64,000 nt of DNA from Ascidia mentula (lineage: Eukaryota > Chordata > Ascidiacea > Phlebobranchia > Ascidiidae). The position numbers and the translations under genes are program-made. The stretch spans positions 7,024,001-7,088,000 of the forward strand of contig OX387201.1 of the NCBI GenBank assembly GCA_947561715.1, read 5' to 3'. This document shows, in pieces, positions 12,001 to 21,933 of the stretch. A model generated the notes under the pieces. It was not told the DNA's origin and ran no database searches. It saw nothing but the letters and a program-made list of their open reading frames with translations. Numbering within the stretch: the stretch's first letter is position 1; each line of letters starts with the position of its first letter.

Positions 12001-15000
12001 TTGCGGGCGATTAATCGCGCCCCCGACCGCGTCAAGTCGAAGGAAGACCACACAATGATGGTGATACCCATATACTTGTGACACAGGAGAGAAGCAATTT
12101 TGAGACATACTTCCAAATGTACAATGAACTGCGCATGACGGCGTCGTATCATAGACGATATATCGTTTCTTGATATGGAAGCGACCGACAAGAACACTTT
12201 CCTTTTCAGGGTAGCGCATTTTTTCACGTCGTCGTACTATTCTGTACCTCATTGCATGTCTGCCTAAATGCCCAGAATAACTGTTTGAATGTCATCCCCT
12301 TCAAAACAGGGGTGTAGCGACTTGATTAACATCCTTTGCCACGGTTCGCGGCCATTTTACGGGATGGGCCGCGCAGGTGCCGATGGGTTGTGCTTGCTTG
12401 TCGTCGAGTCACGAAAGTTCAAGAAAGTTCGTGCAATATTTCTTTTACAAAACTGTGAAGCCTTTCTACCCAGTTGCGTGCCTTTTCACCACATTTCAAC
12501 GAATACAAAATGTACGATAAAAGTTAATATTGTAGGAACAAATACAGAGATACGACCACAAGTGAAGTCGAAGCTATAGAGCGAGCCTTTGATGATTAGT
12601 GAACGGTTGAGACTGTTCTTAGTCAGTCATTTGGCTGTACTGAACAGTATATGCAATGTTTACATATATCTGGACGTGAGTTCTAAGGTGTCAGTATTTG
12701 CAGATGAAAAAGTACCGCAAAAACAGTAATTGTATAATTCGGAGTAGATCATGAAAGTGCAACATATGCTTGGCAAAGCGAGAAGCAGCAAGCGGCGATG
12801 TGCTGGCCTACTTTTTGCACACAAATTATACACACATACATATCTGTACGGCAATTACTAAACAGAATATACACGTTCGTCTTATCCAAAAATGCGGCAA
12901 AGTAACTCACTGGCACTGGCGCTGTACTTGTTCCTGGGAGCTCTCTTCCTGTTGAAGCGACTGCTCCCTCTTCCGAATGTGGATATTCCCTTGGCTCCGA
13001 TAGCCGTATGTTGACGTCCCACTCGTTGTGAGTTTAGGGCCGACATTGATTGGGCGCTCGTGATGAAAGGTGCGAAACGGTTTTCTGCACACGGGAAAGG
13101 CGAATTTAAAGAAGGAACACGCAAAGCCAAACCTTTAATTTGATAGTGTTCAAAGAAACACTTTCCAAAAAGTCCACCAAATTTTGTTTACTTTACATAA
13201 CATAAAGTTCCAGAAAAAAAGATGAAAAACTAATGCCTCATGAACCTAAACAATAATTACAACTTTAAAGGTACATAGTTCGAATCGCCGACTGACTTCA
13301 TTACAGACAACGACGTGGTATCAGATTATTTTTTAGCAGTTTTAATGTAAAAAAATCGTTTGTCAACAGCAATGTCCTTTTTGGCATAATAATATAATCT
13401 GATATGTCCGATAAATACTAGCCGAAATAGATTGTTTTTCCACTTGAAATGTGTTAATAACTACCATGTCAGAACATTTTCCATCACCACCAAGTGCACA
13501 CAGAGCTTGCGGATAACAGATAAAATTTGGGATGCACTTACGGCCAAAGGACTTTGGACTTGCGATAGCAAGGTGTGACACAGGAAGAATTTCGAGTTTC
13601 ACTTGATCTGATGACGTTTGCAGCATGTCGGAAGCTTCACGAACGTTCACGGAGCCGTTTCCCATCGATACGTTGTCTATGGAGAGAATCTGGTCACCGA
13701 CGTGCAGAGCTCCACACCTGAAAGAAAGCGTGTGGGATGTTGTCATCTACACCTGTCTCGATAATCTTTATGGTTTTATCGATGCCCATGCCATTCTATT
13801 TCTTTGGTGTATTGTTTATTTGCGTAGTTGTTTTTTGCGCAAAATACACAAGATTTGATTTGATTTGTTGTCAAAACGCCGGAGTGTGTTGCGGAAGGAA
13901 TGTTTGTACAAAAAGTAATTCGCAAAACTTATTTTTGTCGGATTGGTCCCATTGGATGTGGATTACATGAAATTTTCGAGATACCAACATTGGGTGCGTG
14001 GGTAAATAAACTATTAGTGCTTTAAAAATATACACATGTGCATCAGGGTCAACTATTGGTCGTAGGGTTTTATTTGCAACAAAACGTTCTTCCTTGGGCT
14101 TCTATAGGTAACAAAAGCCGTGCAAATCTTGGGAACGTGAGTGGCTCGTGCAAATCTTGGGAACGAGAACCAAGTGACTCGTCGAACACAAACCAATTAC
14201 GGGTTGGAAATCGTAAGACCGCCGTTGCCAGCAGTGCGCTAAAAGTTGCAGCTAATCAGCATTCCATCGCCAATTAACGTGTACCTGGCAAAACAATGCC
14301 GTCTCGCATGGCCGTAACACTAGCGTAGCAATAACATCGGCCGGTAGTTACCGCAGCGCAAGCCCTTAGTCGATGCTGCCCCTCGAGAGGCGGCCAATCA
14401 AAACGTCCGGATCAAAGCGGGAATGCGGTTGTAGTCATAGCGGTTTCGATGAATCGGCGACCAACCACTAGACTCGTGCTGACGATCGGCAGATTCACGA
14501 TATAGTTGTTACAATATGCCAATTTTGTATCTCCTTGTTTGAAATGATGCGCCAGAGACGCATGTGGTGATTTTTGGAGTTTTTTTTTCCTTGTATTTAA
14601 CATTGGGTGGTGTAGATGTGGTTTTTAATTTTTTGTGGGGACTTTTATGTTTGTCGTGCTGTGTTGACTTTGGCTTTAAGTGTTTTTCGTTGATTGGAAA
14701 ACCACGTGGGAAAATAATGTCACTTGATCTGGCAATTTTGTATGTCGCCAACTCATCATTTCATTAGTTTTTCTGCATCATGAAGGTTTAACAAAAAACG
14801 ATCATGAACAGTTACGAACAAGCAAACAATGCGTTTCTATTCGACCACACACACACGTCAGCATGACAACAAAACTGTATTCAAAAGCACAGCCTGCTTT
14901 TTTCAGTAAAACTTACCTATCCGAGATGCTGGCGGGTTTTACTCGATCGATACAAATTACCGTCTTCTTCCTGTGCGTCGACTTGGTGAGCGTGATGCCC

Positions 15001-18000
15001 AGTTCGGCGCCAGGAGTTTTCGAAACTTCGATCAGGAGGGGCCCGGACGCGTTCGCCACGGCATCTGAAATACGCCGTATAGGTAAAGAGATGAAGCGGC
15101 GCGGGACACGGGAGAATTTAGGCTTCCGGGACACAGAGGAAGTGAGTTAAAATTAGAAGGCCGTGAATGCTTTTTACACGGTCGGATTGCGGTATTGAGT
15201 ACATAGACGCCCGCATAACTTCAATACGAATTTGTGCGCACAAACTTTGGGTGGGATGATCATTTCAAAACAATTTTGTGGTGACGTTAAACTTATACCT
15301 ACATTGTCTTAATAGCTTGTGTTAAAGCATACGTTCATTATAACTCAGAACCAGCTCTTAAAGTGGAAACCAATTTTGTTGACTAATTTTTCTTGCTAAA
15401 TTATGCAACAGCATCAAATTTCCTAACCACCGTCACCCAGTCCGTGCAGGATACAAACGAGAGCAAGAATGCTTTCTCAATAGCTGTGTTTTATCCGTCA
15501 GCGCCGCTGGGCTAAACAGACATTGCAGGCTGTAGCCGAGCAATAATAACGTACGGAACTTGACCGCTCGGGGCGCCGATATTCAAACAACCATGCAGAC
15601 TCACCCATAACAGATACATCATACTCTATAGTGAAGGTGGTTTCCTCTGTGCTTGTCTTAATCGCAATGAGAGCGTCTTCCAGGGTTAACGAAGGCAGGT
15701 TGGCCGATCCGACTGATATTATGCGGTCGCCTGTTTTCAGGCTTCCTTCCCTGCGAACAAACGGACCCGTTGTTTTTTGAAGGAGACGGAGTAGTGTGGT
15801 CGTTTATCGGATTTGCTCAGAAAGCGTAACTGACTGCCATAATAAACTTGCTTGAGTGGAGTAACAGATCATAGATACAGTGTATCCGGCTTCTTAAAAA
15901 CATATTACGATACGCGGTCTTGATGTATAAATACATATGCTATATGCATCAGCGCATTTTCACTGTTGACCTCATCTTTTACGAATGCTAAATTGTTTTC
16001 AAAAAGAACGAACAATTTAGTATTCATCATGATACCTGGTGGTCAACTAGTGATGTGTTGCGCCGGATCCGGGTACCCGGACCCGGCCGGATATTGACCA
16101 ATTTTCAATACCCGGACCCGGCCGGATAATACACTTAATTTTACCGGATAGTTGGGAAGGCATTCTTGTCCTAAAAGCGGACAAACATTTCGCAAATTAC
16201 TCGTTTTTGGGACCCAGTCTGTTATACTCGCCGACGTAAGATTTTTCTGTTATTTGTTATTAAGGTTTTTCGTGACGTGTTTTACCATATTAATAAATGC
16301 CCACGTTTATTTGTTCCACTCATGACAGGCTAACCTTAACATAGCATTCTGTTTGGCAATCATACATTTTTGCCATACCGATAAAATACACGAATCGGTG
16401 TTAACAAACTGCCGGATCCAAATTATCCGGCCGGATTTGATTGACAACTATCCGGATCCGGCCGGGCCGGATAATTTGGAATTGGGAACATCACTAGTCA
16501 AAACCTATCCTCGCCCTTTTTGCCCTGAGCAAGTAATCGTAGAAGTCTTAAACCCTGAAAAGCATGCTGCGTGGCATCAAAATACGCCATAGCCTGGATT
16601 GTGAGAATGTCGAGATGGCGAGAAGATTAGGGCTGAGACGGGGTGATTTGGGTCGGCGCGACGGTTTATGTTGAAAAGGGAGTTTTATGGCGAAACGATG
16701 TCTTCAGACCAGACGGTACATAAACACGTGAGGGCTTACCAGATCTGCATTACTTGATCTTCCCTGTACGCGCGCGCCCTTGCAAAACCCTTTTACTTGG
16801 ATCTCTATACAGAAAGGTAAACAACCTTTTGGGAGATAACCACTTGCCTTTACGGTTTTTTCATAAACTTTTAAAGTTTTCGTGGCATCATCAGATCCGA
16901 GACAAGGGTAGGTAATATTGTGAAACGTTGTTCTCTTTGATTTCGGATTAACTGGAACCCTTAACGTTTTTATTGGTTTACAGTAGACTTACCGACGGCA
17001 CCATTATCTAACTGAATTTCTTCAACTAAGCTTTGAAAGCATTGTATTAATGAGTATGAAATGCAACCTATTGTACCCAACTATTATACGGACTGTTCTT
17101 GAGTTCTTGAGTAGTATTCCAAGTTAGAACTTTCAGGGAAATTATACGATATCGGTATGGCAAGAAAAAATACGCTTGGCTGTTGACAAACTCCCCTGTG
17201 GTCGCGGGACCGCAGGGGATTCAACCTGGAACAACTTCACAAAATATCGGTTCTAGCGACTCTTTGGAGACAGAGCAGTCACGGAGAAAAGGTCAGTGAT
17301 GGGAGTAACTTTGCCCCGTTGTGAACTTGCGAAATGGCGCAAAGCGAACTTTTTTGGATATCAGTTAACCTTGAGATTGACGCTTTGCCAAGTTCATTTG
17401 TGCCGCTGAAACTAATGGGTCTTCGGACGATATTTTTTGGCCCCACTGGAATTCGAACCCGGGTTATCTTGCGTGCAAATTCCGACGAGGTTTTCTCTCG
17501 ATACACATAAGTCGAGTCAACGGAATAATCGTAATCACTCACTTGTCGGCTGGTGAATCTTTCCGGATGTGTGTGACCACGTGGGGGCGCGATCTGCAGT
17601 GCTGGTCATGACTTCCTCCTCTCAGCACGAAGCCGAAGGAACCATCGGTAGACCTTCGCAGAGTAATTTCAGTCGTCTTCTGGATGATGTGCGCGGTTTG
17701 CACGGCTTTAAACACAAACGCAAAGTTTATGCTGAGTTTTTTGTCAGGAAACTTGAGAGCGTCGATGTCTGGAGGTGCACCAACAAAAAGCGCATCCAAT
17801 ACGAAACTCTGATCACCAGCCTATAAGCTGGGGTCTGACATGTGTGAGCAAGGAAACGGGTTACGGGGGGGGGGGTGCGCGGTTAATCCACGAGGCTTAA
17901 GGGTTGAAACGCCTGGACGCTAATGAGGTGGAACTCAATAAGGAGTGTCCTCACAACCGCGCAGATTGATTACCGACCTTGCTCATTTGTCAGTCCTGCT

Positions 18001-21000
18001 AACATAAATATCGAATTACGATAAATGGAGAATTTAACTGTGAACTAGAAATTGGTGTGCTACTAATCTTATCCGGTGTAATGCTTATCAAAAAGGGCTT
18101 CTATCGTCAAAACTTAATATTACAAAAGCACGGAGCCAAAAACATTAATTTTGTCAGCTTGGTGTGACTATGGACGATCATGTAAGCCAAAATGCCTGAA
18201 CCAAGCTGTACTGATGAGACCTTATAGTCAAAACAGTGGCCATCTGTATACAGCTCACAAAATTCTTCTTATTACAGTTCACTGTTTTGGTCGCATAGAA
18301 AAGTCTAATAATCTCCAGGGCATAGCAGTCGCAATATGCAACTTTGAGTGCTTCGTGGCGTTTACTGACGCTGTGGTATATCCCATAGCATTTGGGTAAA
18401 CACAATACAGTATAGGAAAAGAAGCTTACTTGTAGGAGGAAGGTGGTACTCGATTTCTAAGCACACTCGTTCGCCGATATTTTTCAGCAAGCTGATGATC
18501 TCGCCATGTCGCAGTTTGGAAGTTCGGATACCGTTCACGGCTGTGATGAAATCTCCCACTTCAAGAAGGTCGCTCCTGTGGGTTATAGAGGGCGGTTATA
18601 ACGAAACGTCGAAGGGTGACCGCAGGGGGTAAATTATTCATAAAGTGGCGGTGTTTATGCACGTGTACGCGATAGGAATCGATTAATGTAACGTTTGTTG
18701 AGAAAAACAAACAGGGTGAAGGCTATATATCGCTGATGGTTCGTTTATGGAAATATCAAAAGTTACGTAAATTTCTGTTATACGACTCCGGGGATCGTCC
18801 CCCATTTTATCCCAATAAACACAATGATTTCCATCTTGTGCTGAAGACCACATTTATGGATACGTGTTCCAATACGTGTCTTATAAAAATATAAAAAAGC
18901 CGACAGTTTTACCCTTGGAAATAGAGGTTCCCATCTTTCTTTAAATGTGTATTTTAAAGTACCTGCTCTGTAAAAGCACGGGCTCGTTGAATTAAGCTTG
19001 CCAAAAAATGGGATATTGACGTTTGGTTTGAGACACAGAGAAAAAATGAGTTAACAGAATAGTATCGTTGTGTCCAGAACAAGAATTAAAGGAACTAGAA
19101 TCCAAAATACATTTTAGAGATATATGACAAATCCAAATTGGAAAAATGGGGGACAAAAATGGATGGTCCTGGCCGCTTTGGCCCCCTGGCCACGCCTTTG
19201 CCAGTATTTCGACATTCACAAAAAATAAGATGTGGAAAGTATAGTTCGGACATCAACGTATTTTTCAGGCGAACTGAAGGTGAATAAAAACGTTTCCTCC
19301 TAGAAGCGATTGTTGCTTGCTGCGCTTCTGTATTTATCGGTCTGCTTTGTCACAAGACCGGGTAGCTAAACTTACTTCGCCGCTACTCCTGTGCTTCGCA
19401 GATTCGACACCCGGGGTCTTCCATCTCTATCCGAACCACCGGACACAGTTACGCCCAACACACTTCCTTCTGTTTTCACCAGGTTGACGAGACTTGTTCC
19501 ACGCTCCTCTTCTGTTAGGGTAAATATCGTTATTACAACCGACCATAAATACAATACAGGCTTGCTTACCGCAATCACAGCTAGTTCGCCTACTTTTAAA
19601 TCTCAAATAATAGTAATAATAGTGATGTTTTCAACAATGCAAAAATATGATATCCAATTTATTGTTTTTGGTGGATGGATAACAAAGTAACCAAATAACA
19701 TAGAGTAACAACCATTGGAAATACCTGGGATTTCCTCAACTCGCGCAGGGACGACCTGCAGCTGTTCTGGCTCAGCATGGTTTCTCTCTAAACATAACAA
19801 GTTATCGTTATATATATCAACGATACATGTGGGCACAAGCTTGAGTGCCTTTTGGTGTTTAAATCAACGTGGTTTTGTCCATAACTGATTGGTGCAAAAC
19901 CGGCAAACTTCAAAGTAAACTAGTCATTTTCTTTTTACATTCTAATACTCCAACCGACCAAAACCCACCGTCCAGAATGGCAAACACCTCTTGGTCAAGA
20001 CTTAAACCCCTGCCACTTTCATAATCATCATTTCGCGGCTTTCCGGTACATAGCATCGCGAATTCGTAAACAGCAACTTCGCAGTACTGTACGCTTCAAA
20101 ACTCCTACCAAAGCGAAAGCCAAGTGCAATTGTATTTCGCGAAATACCACTTGGTGAACGTGAAAGACAGCACACAAGTAGGAGACTGAAGCCTCCCGTA
20201 CAATAGGTCGCCTATGTTCGACAAACCGCAGAGCTGTTGGTTAACAACGTCTCTGCCTTCAATTTTGTACCACCTCTCGTGTTATCTTACACAAATAATT
20301 GGGACAAAACGACGCCTTGCGACCAGATAACGAGACTGAGAGCGTTGCTGGCAGCCACGATAGGATAGGAACGCCACAGAGGCTGGAGTGAAACAGTCAC
20401 CCATGGGAAAACTCCGGGAAAGTGCCAAGAGCGGATATTGCTTTACCTTGAAGGAGAAAGTTCAGCCATGGCGACAACAGAATGCTTTGACACAATGAAA
20501 GAATATCTCCCTGTGCATGAACCCCCGTGTGGTTTTTATAATTCCAACAGGAATGTGTTGCACACAACTGTAAACATGAAAAGTCACACCGCTGCGAAAG
20601 AGAAACGGTTGAGCGTTTTTCTGTCGCGGCGTTCGCTGACAGTGATTAACGCCTTGTGAGCAAGTCAAAGCACTCCAGTCATGTTTGGTTGAGGACATAA
20701 CGAGCAAATTGCCTTGAGATCAAAATCTCTGGCGTGGAGAAGACGCATTTTGTGGGAAAGAAAACAATTACATCAGCGGAACATATCTATGCACTCGTTT
20801 TATGTATATAAGCGAAAACATGTGTAGACTAAGGGTTATAAAATAAGCGTTCAACGCAGTTTAAAATTACTCCACGTTCATATGAGCTACTTTCCACGAC
20901 GTACGTGCCCAAATATTTTTTTGAAGGATGTAAAGGCCTAAATGCCTCTCGGGGAAAGCGTGTGCAACCAGAGCATTGCCTGGCCAGGTATGTCAATTGC

Positions 21001-21933
21001 GTGGCGATACAACGTGACAACAAGTCACAAAAAACTGTATCTGTCTCTCGGCGGCAGCACCAAACCTTGTATTTCAAATTTAATCTTTGCAAGCGGGCAT
21101 CAGTGGGCTACACCAGGTGCGGCATGCAAACATGTAATCCTCTATGATGACCGCATCGCACGGGAAAGGCAGGAGAATGAAGGTGGACGTCGGTGAGTGA
21201 CGGCCGATTTCGTCTGGAACGAAAGTCTGACACCGGATACCAACAATCGGCGGACACACGTAAAGGAGGGCGCCGGCTCGCTTCCTTACTTGTTTGTCAA
21301 TATTACTCCGGAACAACAATAGGTGGACAGAGGGTTGCGTGCAACGTAAATTAGATTGGACGGTACACTATCATTGGAGCATTTTTAATAATTATATTTA
21401 GGCTTTGCAGACGTGGGTATTAAAATTGAATAATTTGTTTGGCATTTTTATGTCAAGAAATATGTTTGTAGTTGCGTTTTTATTTGTAAATTCTACATTT
21501 CAACACTTCTAAAATTACAACGACCTCATATAATCGCACTAACTTCTGTTCCTAATCTAAATATATACGTATTTTTAGATTAGGCTATATCGTTTAGTAA
21601 CAGTAACATCTCAGTTTTATTTAATGCGGTAAAGCTTCCTGTGTTTTCATGATACTTTACATAATAAAGTGCATACACTTGACAACTGCAACTAAATTGA
21701 ATTTACCGCAAACCCTTTACCTCAACAGAATTAAACTTAATCAAACCTTCTTTCAGGGATGTGTCACTGTGCCACCTCCGTAAGTCCGCTTTCGGTTGTA
21801 GAAGAGATGGCGGACGTCGTAGAGATCCCGCTTTCAAAGTCCCATGCTTGCCACGGAAGCTGCTCTTTCGCAGGTAGTGCGAAAACGCTCGACTTTCCTT
21901 GTCGCGATTAGACTTACTGTGGGCGCTGCCCAT
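100..21933 (-). CDS. GRIP: GRIP-type seven-PDZ scaffold protein (3' end outside window)
   Basis: Exons 5' to 3': 21721-21933, 19725-19785, 19376-19511, 18430-18575, 17543-17705, 15605-15750, 14917-15064, 13542-13717, 12911-13084, 5078-5297, 4535-4649, 4056-4167, 3404-3610, 2965-3109, 2469-2712, 1904-2129, 1387-1567, 829-913, 543-704, 100-246. Phases agree at every junction, giving 1069 codons before the edge (human GRIP1 is about 1130 residues). PDZ1 is near residues 95-180, PDZ2 195-285, PDZ3 293-380, PDZ4 465-560, PDZ5 570-660, PDZ6 678-765; PDZ7 starts near 1021. Binding loops read [49 protein letters not shown]. Known family role: cytoplasmic scaffold binding AMPA receptors, ephrins, liprin and kinesin cargo. 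Linker motifs such as IDSAVESW and [11 protein letters not shown] also match GRIP. The 543 donor (GTTGGT) is weak and the intron after 4535 has a GC donor. The N-terminal exon (MGSAHSK...) differs from vertebrate isoforms I remember. Confidence 0.95.
7174..7872 (+). CDS. Secreted eight-cysteine protein, family member 1 (unrecognised family)
   Basis: Single-exon ORF of 232 codons. The start at 7174 is chosen because its length matches the two paralogues, it is followed at once by a hydrophobic signal-peptide-like stretch ending near residue 25 (...RNSEA), and a good splice-acceptor tract ending in CAG lies 3 nt upstream (7168-7170). An in-frame ATG at 7117 would add 19 residues. The mature part has eight cysteines in the order C-x2-C-x5-C-x4-C-x-C, then CC after WW...EI, then a last C after LLDFSY. 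The second half keeps [35 protein letters not shown] and PIY. No transmembrane segment follows the signal. No poly(A) hexamer AATAAA was seen close downstream. I do not recognise the family; function unknown, probably extracellular. Confidence 0.85.
   Translation: MANVGTVISVMGLLVGLLSIRNSEAVKLLLSETDGNVNIRNCSNCIFSIECKELTCECSDVSVDDVANAAGADVNVTWWYSEDLEICCNSLSSAAAQTVLAQLLDFSYMTQVGLKQCHELATTGTEQWITIFGLRELYMTAPRSSTYTSKTFDLQGADEDHSDQSQEYRDYHIAFVARNIVDGEVGMRSWSIVEQVGNENTTQTIATALARSPDVIRSKADSTFMWSPIYGV
8644..9333 (+). CDS. Secreted eight-cysteine protein, family member 2 (unrecognised family)
   Basis: Single-exon ORF, 229 codons from 8644; in-frame ATGs at 8620 and 8629 are possible alternatives. The reading frame stays open upstream to an acceptor-like tract ending at 8485. 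The hydrophobic leader ([14 protein letters not shown]) is followed by the same eight-cysteine spacing as member 1: C-x2-C-x5-C-x4-C-x-C, EICC, and C after [14 protein letters not shown]. Shared blocks are [46 protein letters not shown] and IY. It is clearly a tandem duplicate of member 1, about 0.8 kb downstream in the same orientation. Possible N-glycosylation sites include NCT and NFT. No known domain recognised. Confidence 0.85.
   Translation: MNTGSRGTSATYHQLLCFALCINGALAAKIIFDFGTAEVGITNCTGCRQSIQCSPIFCDCPFITKKQLVEMVNFTSGVTWWNAEPLEICCRSNKGIAAKELLNILLDFSYTPVLSLVHCETLATRDEWFTVYGLREFNATTQQIPDNDGLNLFPTNVYHANTWLAYRDHHITFVRGSVVDGGDLRSWSVVEQLESKMLAQTVTAALNRSPEITRSKTDKMFMWTTIYTE
10355..10362 (+). 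promoter_or_regulatory. TATA-box candidate upstream of family member 3
   Basis: TATATAAG on the plus strand, about 1.03 kb before the start codon of member 3. It can only serve that gene if an untranslated first exon is spliced to the acceptor at 11384. A second identical octamer is at 9722-9729. Short AT-rich motifs also occur by chance here. Confidence 0.3.
11395..12081 (+). CDS. Secreted eight-cysteine protein, family member 3 (divergent paralogue)
   Basis: ORF of 228 codons; the ATG lies 10 nt after an acceptor-like sequence ending GCAG at 11384. The first 17 residues ([17 protein letters not shown]) form a signal peptide. Eight cysteines follow in a comparable order (NC, TC, SC, SC-x-C, VCC, DC), with first spacings shifted to C-x-C-x6-C. 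C-terminal blocks align with members 1 and 2: [16 protein letters not shown]-x-GHRVTFV, SFSHVV, AINRAPD, VKSKED and PIY. It is the most divergent of the three and richest in N-glycosylation sequons (for example NTT, NCT, NRS, NIT). A TATATAAG box 1 kb upstream (10355) could drive it if a 5' untranslated intron exists. Function unknown. Confidence 0.83.
   Translation: MLVAVVLTVVWNLAEASLIIFRQNTTFSGIENCTCSSPIQSCIQVEEAIAESCSCVNRSLQDLLRAAENALVTNTTTWSDSDHWTTVCCQKRGDEQAKATLASVLDFAVVNYLLVSDCQRAASASDMEVLTLYGLERLAIRHVDTTSKRGINITKSDLSNTTSQYTGHRVTFVQRRVLRGRDLIKSFSHVVSLEAPGQDEIVLRAINRAPDRVKSKEDHTMMVIPIYL
14120..14165. repeat. Two-copy 18-bp direct repeat
   Basis: GTGCAAATCTTGGGAACG occurs at 14120-14137 and again at 14148-14165, a period of 28 bp, inside a GRIP intron. 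No coding or structural role is apparent; probably a small tandem duplication. Confidence 0.7.
16048..16496. mobile_element. 449-bp hAT-like MITE with terminal inverted repeats
   Basis: The segment begins TAGTGATG and ends with its reverse complement CATCACTA. Just inside each end are GC-rich subterminal arrays of CCGGATCCGG / CCCGGCCGGAT motifs in opposite orientation, in an otherwise AT-rich intron. The left end has the CCCGGACCCGGCCGGAT unit twice. There is no transposase ORF. Flanks TGGTCAAC and GTCAAAAC resemble a degraded 8-bp target-site duplication, the size expected for hAT elements. Family assignment is inference; the inverted repeat structure is directly visible. Confidence 0.7.
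17430..17500 (-). repeat. tRNA-like (SINE-type) fragment 1
   Basis: On the minus strand the segment contains GGGTTCGAATTCC, a good RNA polymerase III B-box/T-arm match, followed by GTGGGGCCAAAAAA. The rest does not fold into a tRNA cloverleaf that I can draw. It shares the B-box region and an A-rich trailer with a segment at 25.3 kb, and weaker similarity with one at 28.7 kb, suggesting a dispersed tRNA-derived repeat. It lies in a GRIP intron next to the first PDZ2 exon. Confidence 0.4.
21551..21584. repeat. 11-bp perfect palindrome arms (hairpin)
   Basis: CCTAATCTAAA at 21551-21561 is the reverse complement of TTTAGATTAGG at 21574-21584, with a 12-nt AT-rich spacer. It lies in the first GRIP intron, about 140 bp beyond the donor of the N-terminal exon. 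It may be chance, a degraded short inverted-repeat element or a cruciform; nothing decides between these. Confidence 0.55.

Larger units (their letters stand above)
5298..12910 (-). other. Large GRIP intron hosting three antisense nested genes
   Basis: This 7.6-kb intron separates the linker exon before PDZ4 from the PDZ4 exon; most other introns of the gene are below 2 kb. It carries the three plus-strand cysteine-rich genes described separately. Around them I see only AT-rich sequence and two TATA-like sites on the plus strand (5696-5703, 10355-10362). The stretches 5298-7100, 9340-11380 and 12090-12910 contain no ORF I can defend. Confidence 0.8.

Noticed and set aside
7174..12081. The three nested ORFs as retrocopies of one spliced gene
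   Set aside because: No poly(A) tracts or flanking target duplications were seen, and acceptor-like sites precede the starts; local tandem duplication explains them better.
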